Assembly: GCF_009496285.1 (NCBI RefSeq)
Contig: NZ_WIJK01000023.1
Coordinates: 1-37,875 of the forward strand
Origin: Streptococcus mitis
GTDB lineage: Bacteria; Bacillota; Bacilli; Lactobacillales; Streptococcaceae
Direction: 5' to 3'
Length of the DNA: 37,875 nt
Under the pieces are notes generated by a model. That model saw only the letters and a list, made by a program, of their open reading frames with translations. It searched no databases and was not told the origin of the DNA. The translations under genes and the position numbers were made by a program. Shown here piece by piece: positions 8,167 through 15,210 of the stretch; the first letter of the stretch is position 1; every line of letters starts with the position of its first letter.

Positions 8167-9135
8167 ATGTCTTTTTCTGATTTAAAGCTGTTTGCCCTTT
8201 CTTCAAATAGAGAATTGGCAGAGCGTGTGGCGCAAGAGATTGGAATAGAGTTGGGAAAATCGACCGTACGTCAATTTTCAGATGGAGAAATTCAAGTTAA
8301 TATCGAAGAATCAATCCGTGGAAAACACGTCTTTATCTTACAATCAACTAGCTCACCTGTAAATGACAATCTGCTAGAAATTTTGATTATGGTAGATGCT
8401 TTGAAACGTGCCAGTGCAGAATCTGTCAACGTTGTTATGCCTTACTATGGCTATGCACGTCAGGATAGAAAGGCGAGAGCGCGTGAGCCAATCACTTCAA
8501 AACTTGTAGCAAATATGCTTGAAGTAGCTGGAGTGGATCGTTTGTTGACGATTGACTTGCACGCTGCGCAGATTCAGGGATTCTTTGATATTCCTGTTGA
8601 TCACTTGATGGGTGCTCCTTTGATTGCAGATTACTTTGAGCGTCGTGGCATGGTTGGTTCTGACTATGTGGTTGTCAGTCCAGACCATGGTGGGGTGACT
8701 CGTGCTCGTAAATTAGCAGAGTTTTTGAAAACTCCAATTGCTATTATTGACAAACGTCGTAGTGTAGATAAGATGAATACTAGTGAAGTGATGAACATCA
8801 TCGGTAAGGTTGAAGGAAAAACTTGTATTTTGATCGATGACATGATTGACACAGCTGGTACAATCTGTCATGCTGCTGATGCTTTGGCTGAAGCAGGAGC
8901 AGTTGAGGTATATGCAAGCTGTACGCACCCAGTACTTTCAGGACCTGCTATGGATAATATCCAAAAATCAGCTATTAAAAAATTGGTTGTTTTGGATACC
9001 ATCTACTTACCAGAAGAGCGTTTGATTGATAAGATTGAGCAAATCTCTATTGCTCACCTTCTTGCGGATGCTATCGTCCGTATCCACGAAAAACGTCCTC
9101 TATCTCCATTATTTAGTATTGAGAAAAAAATCTAA
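8167..9135 (+). CDS. prs: Ribose-phosphate pyrophosphokinase
   Basis: Prs makes PRPP from ribose 5-phosphate and ATP, the entry metabolite for the purine genes later in this window and for pyrimidine, His, Trp and NAD synthesis. The 322-aa class I enzyme shows the flexible-loop region [17 protein letters not shown], the [11 protein letters not shown] block and the PRPP-binding loop [15 protein letters not shown] 8167 follows GGAGG. It has its own promoter and terminator. A catabolic or regulatory paralogue may exist elsewhere, as in other streptococci, but this one has all catalytic motifs. Confidence 0.96.
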   Translation: MSFSDLKLFALSSNRELAERVAQEIGIELGKSTVRQFSDGEIQVNIEESIRGKHVFILQSTSSPVNDNLLEILIMVDALKRASAESVNVVMPYYGYARQDRKARAREPITSKLVANMLEVAGVDRLLTIDLHAAQIQGFFDIPVDHLMGAPLIADYFERRGMVGSDYVVVSPDHGGVTRARKLAEFLKTPIAIIDKRRSVDKMNTSEVMNIIGKVEGKTCILIDDMIDTAGTICHAADALAEAGAVEVYASCTHPVLSGPAMDNIQKSAIKKLVVLDTIYLPEERLIDKIEQISIAHLLADAIVRIHEKRPLSPLFSIEKKI

Positions 9136-9154
9136 CGAATTCGTTGGATCAGAC

Positions 9155-9195
9155 AAAACTCCTAACAAAGTGATAGGCCTTGTTGGGAGTTTTTT
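9155..9195 (+). terminator. Terminator after prs
   Basis: A 14-bp stem (AAAACTCCTAACAA with TTGTTGGGAGTTTT, one G-T pair) is followed by T's. Confidence 0.9.
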
Positions 9196-9256
9196 GGTAG
9201 CAGAATTCTGCAAACCCTTTCAAAATGTGCTATACTGCTGAAAAAGGAGGATTTTT

Positions 9257-9694
9257 ATGACTCAAGAATTTATCAATCCGAGTGATGGCGTGATCCGTCA
9301 GTATCTAGCAACTAGTAAAACTCTAGCAGTAGTAGGCTTGTCTGATCGTGAGGAAACAACGAGCAATCGAGTGACCAAGGAAATGCAGGCTCGTGGCTAT
9401 AAAATCATACCAGTAAACCCTAAGGCTGCAGGTGGGGAAATCTTGGGAGAAAAGGCTTATGCCAGTCTAGCTGAGATTCCTTTCCCCGTAGATATCGTCA
9501 ATGTCTATCGTCGTAGTGAGTTTCTACCTGATGTGGCGCGTGATTTTCTCAAGGCAGATGCTAAGATTTTCTGGGCGCAACTAGGACTTGAAAGTCTAGA
9601 AGCGGAAGAAATTTTGCGTGCTGGAGGTTGCGATGATATCGTGATGAACCGTTGTATTAAGAGAGAACATACACGCTTAATACTTGAACAATAA
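9257..9694 (+). CDS. CoA-binding domain protein
   Basis: This 145-aa protein is a single Rossmann-like CoA_binding_2 domain. Visible features are LAVVGLSDREETTSNRV (glycine-rich nucleotide turn), the IIPVNPKAAGGEILG block, PVDIVNVYRRSE and a C-terminal VMNRCIK motif typical of the YccU-type family. The exact role is unknown. ATG 9257 follows AAAGGAGG. TATACT at 9231-9236, preceded by TGC, may be its promoter. It ends at a terminator shared with the minus-strand gene beyond the BOX repeat. Confidence 0.88.
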   Translation: MTQEFINPSDGVIRQYLATSKTLAVVGLSDREETTSNRVTKEMQARGYKIIPVNPKAAGGEILGEKAYASLAEIPFPVDIVNVYRRSEFLPDVARDFLKADAKIFWAQLGLESLEAEEILRAGGCDDIVMNRCIKREHTRLILEQ

Positions 9695-9719
9695 AAAGGT
9701 AGCTTGCGGGCTACCTTTT
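9694..9719. terminator. Bidirectional terminator after the CoA-binding gene
   Basis: AAAAGGTAGC and GCTACCTTTT form a 10-bp stem that gives T runs on both strands, suiting the convergent gene arrangement here. Confidence 0.88.
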
Positions 9720-9723
9720 GTGT

Positions 9724-9877
9724 TATACTCAATGAAAATCAAAGAGCAAACTAGGAAACTAGCCGCAGGTTGCTCAAAGCACTGCTTTGAGGTTGTAGAT
9801 AGAACTGACGAAGTCAGTAACACATATCTACGGCAAGGCGACGTTGACGTGGTTTGAATTTGATTTTCGAAGAGTAT
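9724..9877 (-). repeat. BOX element (one each of boxA, boxB and boxC)
   Basis: The block from TATACTCAATGAAAATC to CGAAGAGTAT is a BOX repeat of the pneumococcal/mitis type. Read on the minus strand the order is boxA (about 9830-9877, containing the complement of CTACGGCAAGGCGACGTTGACG), boxB (about 9776-9829, with AACTGACGAAGTCAGT) and boxC (about 9724-9775). Only one boxB is present. It sits between two convergent genes, and its last base is the first base of the yeiH-like stop codon. Confidence 0.9.
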
Positions 9878-10887
9878 TAGAAAATACCGATGAGCGTTTG
9901 CATCCCGAGACTAGTCAGGATGATGGCAATCCAGCAGAGGGCACCAAGAAGAATGGATTTACCACTGGATTTGATCATGGCAATGAGATTGGTTTTGAGG
10001 CCGATAGCGCTCATGGCCATGATGATGAGGAATTTAGACAGTTGTTTGAGAGGGGTAAAGAAACTACTGCTGACACCGAAGGAAGTAAGGACGGTGGTTA
10101 GCAGGGAAGCTAGGATGAAGTAGAGAATGAAAATAGGGAAGATTTTTTTAAGTTTTACTCCGTGGTTGTTGCCTTGTTGACGGCTTTGCCAGTAGGAGAG
10201 GAAGAGAGTGATGGGAATGATAGCTAAGGTGCGTGTCAATTTGACAATGGTAGCAGACTCAAGAGTGTTTGTGTGGTAAAGACTATCCCAGGCGCTGGCA
10301 GTGGCTGTTACAGAGGAAGTATCATTGACCGCAGTACCTGAAAAGAGGGAGAAGCCCTCATTTGATAGGTGAAGCCAGGTTCCTAGGGTTGGGAAAATAA
10401 GCGCTGCTAAGACATTGAAGAAAAAGATAACAGAGATGGCTTGGGCGACTTCTTTTTCCTTGGCATGGATGACGGGAGCTGTCGCTGCAATGGCAGAACC
10501 TCCACAGATAGAGGAACCAACACCGATCAAGGTAGCTAGTTTTGTATCTAAATCAAAAAAGCGTTGGAAAAGATAAGCTACAATCAAGGCTATAGAAATG
10601 GTAGATAGAATGACAGGAAGGGAAGATTTTCCAACTGCGAAGACTTGCGAGATATTGAGCCCAAACCCAAGCAAGATAACAGCATACTGAAGCAATTTCT
10701 TGGAGCTGTAAGTCAAACCGGCATCCAGTTGTTTAAAGGAAGTGAGAAAGGGGTGGAGAATCATACCGATAAAGATGGCAAAAACAGGTGCCCCAATAAC
10801 AGGCAAGAAGCTCCCTAAGGTCCAAGAGATGATGGAAATGATAAGACAGGCTAAAAGTCCGGCCCCATTTTTTGATAGAAATGACAT
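9877..10887 (-). CDS. UPF0324 / YeiH-type membrane protein, putative exporter
   Basis: The 336-aa protein is highly hydrophobic, with about ten predicted membrane segments and the family signatures [21 protein letters not shown] and SVTATASAW. YeiH family members are annotated as putative sulfate exporters, but substrates are poorly established. The start on the minus strand follows AGGAGG at a good distance. It is the only clear minus-strand gene in the window and has its own promoter. The stop codon abuts the BOX element, so the repeat may have supplied or replaced the original 3' end. Confidence 0.88.
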   Translation of the reverse strand: MSFLSKNGAGLLACLIISIISWTLGSFLPVIGAPVFAIFIGMILHPFLTSFKQLDAGLTYSSKKLLQYAVILLGFGLNISQVFAVGKSSLPVILSTISIALIVAYLFQRFFDLDTKLATLIGVGSSICGGSAIAATAPVIHAKEKEVAQAISVIFFFNVLAALIFPTLGTWLHLSNEGFSLFSGTAVNDTSSVTATASAWDSLYHTNTLESATIVKLTRTLAIIPITLFLSYWQSRQQGNNHGVKLKKIFPIFILYFILASLLTTVLTSFGVSSSFFTPLKQLSKFLIIMAMSAIGLKTNLIAMIKSSGKSILLGALCWIAIILTSLGMQTLIGIF

Positions 10888-10914
10888 AAAAACCTCCTAA
10901 AATAAGTACTTCTT

Positions 10915-10943
10915 ATTATAGTCTTGTCCAGAAGAAAAGTAAA
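10915..10943 (-). promoter_or_regulatory. Promoter for the YeiH-type gene
   Basis: On the minus strand TTTACT and TATAAT are separated by 17 nt, 27 nt before the start codon. Confidence 0.65.
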
Positions 10944-10979
10944 TAGAAAGTAGGAATTAGGCTGTCATTAAATGGAATT

Positions 10980-11008
10980 TTGCGGTCAGAGAGCTTTTGT
11001 AGTATAAT
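10980..11008 (+). promoter_or_regulatory. Promoter for the aminotransferase-recO-plsX-acp operon
   Basis: TTGCGG (10980-10985), a 17-nt spacer and TATAAT (11003-11008), with start about 33 nt before the first gene. Confidence 0.7.
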
Positions 11009-11040
11009 AGACATATATTCTTTAAGCAAGGAGGGTATCT

Positions 11041-12210
11041 ATGGACTTAACCAAGCGCTTTAATAAACAATTAGATAAGATTCAAGTTTCCTTGATTCGT
11101 CAGTTTGACCAGGCTATTTCAGAGATTCCTGGGGTTCTACGTCTGACATTGGGAGAGCCTGACTTTACAACTCCAGACCATGTCAAGGAGGCAGCTAAGC
11201 GCGCCATTGACCAAAATCAATCCTACTATACAGGGATGAGTGGTTTGATGACCTTACGCCAGGCAGCTAGTGATTTTGTAAGAGAAAAATACCAGCTAGA
11301 CTATAATCCTGAAAATGAAATCTTGGTCACAATTGGTGCGACAGAAGCCCTATCTGCTACTTTGACAGCTATTTTAGAAGAGGGTGACAAGGTTCTCTTG
11401 CCAGCTCCTGCCTATCCAGGTTATGAACCAATTGTTAATCTAGTTGGCGCAGAGATTGTCGAGATTGATACGATTGAGAACGGTTTTGTCTTGACTCCTG
11501 AAATGCTGGAGAAGGCAATTCTGGAGCAGGGTGACAAGCTCAAGGCTGTTATTCTTAACTATCCAGCTAATCCTACAGGAATTACTTATAGTCGCGAACA
11601 GTTGGAAGCCTTGGCAGACGTTTTACGTAAGTATGAGGTTTTCGTTGTCTGTGATGAGGTCTACTCAGAATTAACTTATACAGGGGAAAATCATGTCTCT
11701 TTGGGGACTATGCTGAGAGATCAGGCCATTATCATCAACGGTCTATCTAAATCACATGCCATGACAGGTTGGCGTTTAGGCTTTATCTTTGCCCCAGCAA
11801 ACTTCACAGCCCAACTCATCAAGAGTCACCAGTATTTGGTAACTGCTGCAAATACTATGGCTCAACATGCTGCAGTAGAAGCCTTAACAGCTGGTAAAGA
11901 TGATGCAGAACCTATGAAGAAAGAGTATATTCAACGTCGGGACTACATTATCGAGAAAATGACTAATCTTGGTTTTGAGATTATCAAACCTGACGGTGCC
12001 TTTTATATCTTTGCTAAGATTCCAGCAGGCTACAATCAAGATTCTTTTGCTTTTCTGAAGGATTTTGCTCACAAGAAGGCTGTTGCCTTTATCCCTGGTG
12101 CAGCTTTTGGTCAATATGGAGAAGGTTATGTGCGCCTGTCTTATGCAGCTAGCATGGAAATCATCAGAGAAGCTATGAAACGTCTTGAGGAGTACATGAA
12201 AGAAGCATGA
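11041..12210 (+). CDS. araT: Aromatic-type aminotransferase (class I/II, PLP-dependent)
   Basis: The 389-aa enzyme belongs to fold-type I aminotransferases. Visible features are LTLGEPDFTTP near the N-terminus, YTGMSGLMTLR, the NYPANPTG motif, DEVYSELTY with the PLP-contacting Asp and Tyr, and GLSKSHAMTGWRLG with the Schiff-base lysine. In lactic streptococci this orthologue (AraT) transaminates aromatic and related amino acids. Substrate range cannot be read from sequence. ATG 11041 follows AAGGAGG. Its stop overlaps the recO start by 4 nt (ATGA), indicating translational coupling. Confidence 0.88.
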   Translation: MDLTKRFNKQLDKIQVSLIRQFDQAISEIPGVLRLTLGEPDFTTPDHVKEAAKRAIDQNQSYYTGMSGLMTLRQAASDFVREKYQLDYNPENEILVTIGATEALSATLTAILEEGDKVLLPAPAYPGYEPIVNLVGAEIVEIDTIENGFVLTPEMLEKAILEQGDKLKAVILNYPANPTGITYSREQLEALADVLRKYEVFVVCDEVYSELTYTGENHVSLGTMLRDQAIIINGLSKSHAMTGWRLGFIFAPANFTAQLIKSHQYLVTAANTMAQHAAVEALTAGKDDAEPMKKEYIQRRDYIIEKMTNLGFEIIKPDGAFYIFAKIPAGYNQDSFAFLKDFAHKKAVAFIPGAAFGQYGEGYVRLSYAASMEIIREAMKRLEEYMKEA

Positions 12211-12977
12211 TTCAGTCTATTACGAGTCAGGGGTTGGTGCTCTACAATCGTAATTTTCGTGAGGATGATAAGCTAGTCAAGATTTTTACAGAGCAGGTCG
12301 GCAAGCGGATGTTTTTTGTCAAACATGCCGGTCAGTCCAAACTGGCTCCAGTTATTCAACCTTTGGTGCTGGCTCGTTTTCTTTTGCGAATCAATGATGA
12401 TGGACTTAGTTATATTGAAGACTATCATGAGGTGATGACCTTTCCAAAAATCAATAGTGATCTCTTTGTCATGTCCTATGCGACCTATGTGGCAGCTTTG
12501 GCAGATGCTAGTTTGCAGGACAATCACCAAGATGCTCCCTTGTTTGCTTTTTTACAAAAGACTTTAGAGTTGATGGAAGAGGGTTTAGATTATCAGGTCT
12601 TGACCAATATTTTTGAAATTCAGATCTTAACCCGTTTTGGGATTAGTCTTAATTTTAATGAGTGTGTTTTTTGCCATCGGGTGGGTCAGGCCTTTGATTT
12701 TTCTTTCAAATATGGTGCTTGCTTATGTCCTGATCATTACCATGAGGACGAGAAACGTTGTCATCTGAATCCAAACATTCCCTATCTGCTCAATCAATTT
12801 CAAGCTATTAACTTTGAGACTTTAGAGACTATTTCGCTCAAGTCTGAAATCAAGCAAGAATTGCGTCAGTTCATGGATCAAATTTATGAAGAGTACGTCG
12901 GAATTCACCTAAAATCAAAGAAATTTATTGATTCCCTAGCTGATTGGGGACAATTACTAAAAGAGGAAGACAAATGA
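12207..12977 (+). CDS. recO: DNA repair protein RecO
   Basis: RecO loads RecA onto SSB-coated single-stranded DNA with RecR and anneals complementary strands. The 256-aa protein has the N-terminal OB fold ([20 protein letters not shown]) and a central zinc-binding segment with cysteines in CVFCHRVG and CLCPDHYH. Start and stop overlap both neighbours by 4 nt, so it is coupled to the aminotransferase and to plsX. The length is normal for streptococci. Confidence 0.94.
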   Translation: MIQSITSQGLVLYNRNFREDDKLVKIFTEQVGKRMFFVKHAGQSKLAPVIQPLVLARFLLRINDDGLSYIEDYHEVMTFPKINSDLFVMSYATYVAALADASLQDNHQDAPLFAFLQKTLELMEEGLDYQVLTNIFEIQILTRFGISLNFNECVFCHRVGQAFDFSFKYGACLCPDHYHEDEKRCHLNPNIPYLLNQFQAINFETLETISLKSEIKQELRQFMDQIYEEYVGIHLKSKKFIDSLADWGQLLKEEDK

Positions 12978-13966
12978 AAAAAATCGCAGTAGATGCAATG
13001 GGTGGCGATTACGCACCTCAAGCCATCGTTGAGGGTGTCAATCAAGCCCTTACTGACTTTTCAGATATTGAGATTCAACTTTACGGAGACGAAAGCAAAA
13101 TCAAGCAATATCTAACAGCTACAGAACGCGTCAGCATTATCCATACAGATGAAAAAATAAATTCTGATGATGAGCCTACAAAAGCTATCCGCAAGAAGAA
13201 AAATGCCAGCATGGTATTGGCAGCTAAGGCTGTCAAAGATGGGGAGGCGGATGCCGTGCTCTCAGCTGGGAATACAGGTGCTTTGCTTGCGGCAGGATTT
13301 TTCATCGTGGGTCGTATCAAGAACATCGATCGACCTGGGCTCATGTCAACCTTACCAACAGTTGATGGGAAAGGTTTTGACATGCTAGACCTCGGTGCCA
13401 ATGCAGAAAACACAGCCCATCACTTGCATCAATACGCCATCTTAGGTTCTTTCTATGCTAAAAATGTTCGTGGAATTGCAAAACCACGAGTTGGTTTGCT
13501 TAATAACGGGACAGAGAGTAGTAAGGGCGACCCGCTTCGCAAGGAAACTTATGACTTGCTAGCGGCTGATGAGAGTTTGAACTTTGTCGGTAATGTGGAA
13601 GCGCGTGATTTGATGGAGGGTGTTGCAGATGTTGTCGTGGCAGACGGTTTCACGGGAAACGCTGTGCTAAAATCCATCGAAGGAACAGCCATGGGAATCA
13701 TGGGCTTGCTTAAAAATGCTATTACAGGTGGTGGATTTCGAGCAAAACTTGGTGCTCTCCTTCTCAAGGATAGTCTTAGAGGTTTGAAAAAGCAACTCAA
13801 CTATTCAGATGTTGGGGGTGCGGTCTTGTTTGGTGTTAAGGCGCCGGTTGTTAAGACTCATGGCTCAAGTGATGCCAAAGCTGTGTATAGTACGATTCGT
13901 CAGATTCGTACCATGCTAGAAACAGACGTAGTTGCTCAAACTGCGCGTGAATTTTCAGGAGAATAA
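12974..13966 (+). CDS. plsX: Phosphate acyltransferase PlsX
   Basis: PlsX makes acyl-phosphate from acyl-ACP, the first committed step of phospholipid synthesis, acting at the membrane before PlsY. The 330-aa protein starts [15 protein letters not shown] and has the family blocks [26 protein letters not shown] and [12 protein letters not shown] chose ATG 12974, which overlaps the recO stop; a GTG/TTG-type extension to 12944 would overlap recO further and is not needed. The adjacent acp gene supplies its thioester carrier type. Confidence 0.95.
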   Translation: MKKIAVDAMGGDYAPQAIVEGVNQALTDFSDIEIQLYGDESKIKQYLTATERVSIIHTDEKINSDDEPTKAIRKKKNASMVLAAKAVKDGEADAVLSAGNTGALLAAGFFIVGRIKNIDRPGLMSTLPTVDGKGFDMLDLGANAENTAHHLHQYAILGSFYAKNVRGIAKPRVGLLNNGTESSKGDPLRKETYDLLAADESLNFVGNVEARDLMEGVADVVVADGFTGNAVLKSIEGTAMGIMGLLKNAITGGGFRAKLGALLLKDSLRGLKKQLNYSDVGGAVLFGVKAPVVKTHGSSDAKAVYSTIRQIRTMLETDVVAQTAREFSGE

Positions 13967-13971
13967 TATAT

Positions 13972-14208
13972 ATGACAGATAAAGAAATTTTTGACCGTGT
14001 CGTGACCATTATCCAAGAACGTCAAGGGGAAGACTTTGTAGTCACAGAGGCCTTGAGCTTGAAGGATGATTTGGATGCTGATTCGGTAGATTTGATGGAA
14101 TTCGTACTAACCATTGAGGATGAATTTGGAATCGAAATTAGTGATGAAGAAATCGATCACCTCCAAAGTGTGGCAGATGTGTTACAAGCCATTAAAGATA
14201 AAATCTAA
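13972..14208 (+). CDS. Acyl carrier protein
   Basis: A 78-aa acidic ACP with the phosphopantetheine site DSVD, Ser38, and a four-helix pattern. It lies 5 nt after plsX and is likely an acyl donor partner for PlsX. As I recall, pneumococci have another ACP in the fatty-acid synthesis cluster, so this may be the second ACP and its division of labour is uncertain. The operon ends at the terminator just downstream. Confidence 0.93.
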   Translation: MTDKEIFDRVVTIIQERQGEDFVVTEALSLKDDLDADSVDLMEFVLTIEDEFGIEISDEEIDHLQSVADVLQAIKDKI

Positions 14209-14215
14209 CATATAG

Positions 14216-14241
14216 CAACATGCAAGTCATGTTGTTTTTTT
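14216..14241 (+). terminator. Terminator after the acyl carrier protein gene
   Basis: CAACATG/CATGTTG stem with a 5-nt loop and seven T's. Confidence 0.9.
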
Positions 14242-14286
14242 ATTTCTTGAATAGATAAGAGAGAAGGCTGGGAAGGAGAGAAAAGA

Positions 14287-14340
14287 ATGATTATTTTAGT
14301 TATTTATCCAACTTGGCTTTTAAAATGGTTTAAAGGTTAA
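14287..14340 (+). CDS. Possible 17-residue hydrophobic peptide
   Basis: A 17-codon frame (MIILVIYPTWLLKWFKG) starts 8 nt after a strong GGAAGGAG and ends 40 nt before the double-glycine bacteriocin gene. It is hydrophobic with a Lys-rich end, in size and character like streptococcal short hydrophobic pheromones or leaderless peptides. I see no regulator gene beside it. It could be a real peptide, a coupling uORF for the bacteriocin gene, or chance. Confidence 0.35.
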   Translation: MIILVIYPTWLLKWFKG

Positions 14341-14380
14341 AAATCGCAAACAAAAAAAATAAAAATGAAGGAGGAAACGA

Positions 14381-14575
14381 ATGACAAACTTTGACAAAAT
14401 GGAACAGAATTTTGTAGCTCTTACGTAAGAAGAGTTGATGGAAGTGGATGGGGGAGTTATCCTTCTAGTAATCGTTGGAATATCTGTTTGGAAAGTAGGT
14501 GCAGCGGTAGCAGGTGGAGCAACAGTTCTTTTTGCTGGTGGAACAGCATTAGGATATTATGCAAATCGACTATAA
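14381..14575 (+). pseudogene. Double-glycine bacteriocin-like gene with an in-frame stop
   Basis: The frame starts at ATG 14381 after GAAGGAGG and reads MTNFDKMEQNFVALT, then TAA (14426-14428), then EELMEVDGG followed by about 39 hydrophobic Gly/Ala-rich residues (VILLVIVGISVWKVGAAV...). The pattern is a classic double-glycine leader and a class II bacteriocin-like mature part, interrupted by one nonsense codon where Glu would fit. An internal ATG at 14438 (after AAGAAGAG) could restart translation but would leave only five leader residues. The intact form would be about 64 aa. C39-peptidase exporters such as ComA cut after such GG motifs. Confidence 0.75.
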
Positions 14576-14657
14576 TCTGGTTGTTGCTGGATTATTAAAC
14601 GCTGGCGTAAAAATTTTTAATGTAGGTTACAAATTTGGTTCAGAAACAAAAATATAA
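14559..14657 (+). CDS. Possible 32-residue second peptide, overlapping the bacteriocin frame
   Basis: A 32-codon frame starts inside the last codons of the bacteriocin frame, shifted by one, and reads MQIDYNLVVAGLLNAGVKIF then NVGYKFGSETKI. It keeps the Gly/Ala/Val-rich amphipathic look of class II bacteriocins but has no double-glycine leader and no ribosome-binding site of its own. It could be a frameshifted C-terminal part of a once longer bacteriocin or a coupled second peptide. Confidence 0.3.
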   Translation: MQIDYNLVVAGLLNAGVKIFNVGYKFGSETKI

Positions 14658-14695
14658 TTTTCATGCTATATTCCTTTTGAAATCATATTTTTAGC

Positions 14696-14726
14696 AGGTA
14701 GGACGTTTGTTCTACCTATTTTCTTT
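14696..14726 (+). terminator. Terminator, first of a near-identical pair
   Basis: AGGTAGGAC and GTTCTACCT pair around a 4-nt loop, followed by ATTTTCTTT. The core differs at one of 27 positions from the hairpin at 15054-15082. Confidence 0.8.
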
Positions 14727-14737
14727 GTCCAAAAGGT

Positions 14738-14805
14738 ACATTTGATGTGTCTATTTGTATCGTTTATAGTTTATTTGGAGTTTTACATGTATTTTTTGAT
14801 AAAAT
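14738..14805 (+). promoter_or_regulatory. ComE-type competence promoter 1
   Basis: ACATTTGAT (14738-14746) matches the first ComE half-site aCAnTTcaG at 7 of 9 positions. After exactly 12 nt, ATCGTTTAT (14759-14767) is a weaker second half-site. TAAAAT at 14800-14805 is placed as expected for a ComE-activated promoter without a -35. A second TAAAAT is at 14810-14815. It would drive the 64-aa gene and perhaps comAB. comAB is known to be ComE-controlled. Confidence 0.5.
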
Positions 14806-14848
14806 GTGATAAAATAGGTGTAGAAATTAGGAAAGTTGAAGAAAAGAA

Positions 14849-15043
14849 ATGAAGAAGATTTTAGGATATTTTTTAGTATTTGTTTTTCTATTTTTGATGA
14901 ATATTTTCATTTTTAAGATACTAACAACTCTGGGATTTCAGCTGACAATGAGTGAAAAGAGTTATCTTGTACCACCTCTATTTTCGTTTATAGTCTTGTA
15001 CATGATTGATAAAAGAATTAGGAAGAAAAAGAAATCTTTATAA
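14849..15043 (+). CDS. Small two-segment membrane protein
   Basis: This 64-aa protein has two hydrophobic segments (about residues 4-30 and 41-54) and a very basic tail ending KRIRKKKKSL. I do not recognise a family. Size, topology and location next to a bacteriocin-like gene resemble small bacteriocin immunity proteins, which is inference only. ATG 14849 follows GAAAAGAA, a modest ribosome-binding site. It is flanked by two nearly identical terminators and downstream of a ComE-like promoter, so it may be competence-induced. Confidence 0.6.
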   Translation: MKKILGYFLVFVFLFLMNIFIFKILTTLGFQLTMSEKSYLVPPLFSFIVLYMIDKRIRKKKKSL

Positions 15044-15053
15044 ATATATATTT

Positions 15054-15082
15054 TAGGTAGGACCTTTGTTCTACCTATTTTT
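15054..15082 (+). terminator. Terminator, second of the near-identical pair
   Basis: TAGGTAGGAC and GTTCTACCTA pair (10 bp with a G-T) around CTTT, followed by five T's. It stands between the 64-aa gene and comA. Confidence 0.82.
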
Positions 15083-15096
15083 ATGTAGGAAAAAGT

Positions 15097-15163
15097 GCTG
15101 TTCAGGTGCAGTTATTGTTTTTTTAGAAATAATTCTCTTTTTGCTTCTTTGTTTGGATAAAAT
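15097..15163 (+). promoter_or_regulatory. Possible ComE-type promoter 2, directly before comA
   Basis: GCTGTTCAG (15097-15105) matches the ComE half-site at 7 of 9 positions, including TTCAG. The partner 21 nt on (TTTTTTTAG) is poor. TAAAAT at 15158-15163 is at nearly the same distance as in promoter 1. The layout after the preceding terminator matches promoter 1 base for base in spacing, suggesting a diverged duplicate unit. Confidence 0.4.
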
Positions 15164-15210
15164 AATCTTACAAAGTTTTCTTTGGAGATTGTTAGGAAAA
15201 GGAGTAGGAT

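Noticed and set aside
9844..10123. Plus-strand frames across the BOX element and the YeiH-type gene
   Set aside because: Antisense shadows of the minus-strand membrane protein, with no ribosome-binding site or recognisable domain.
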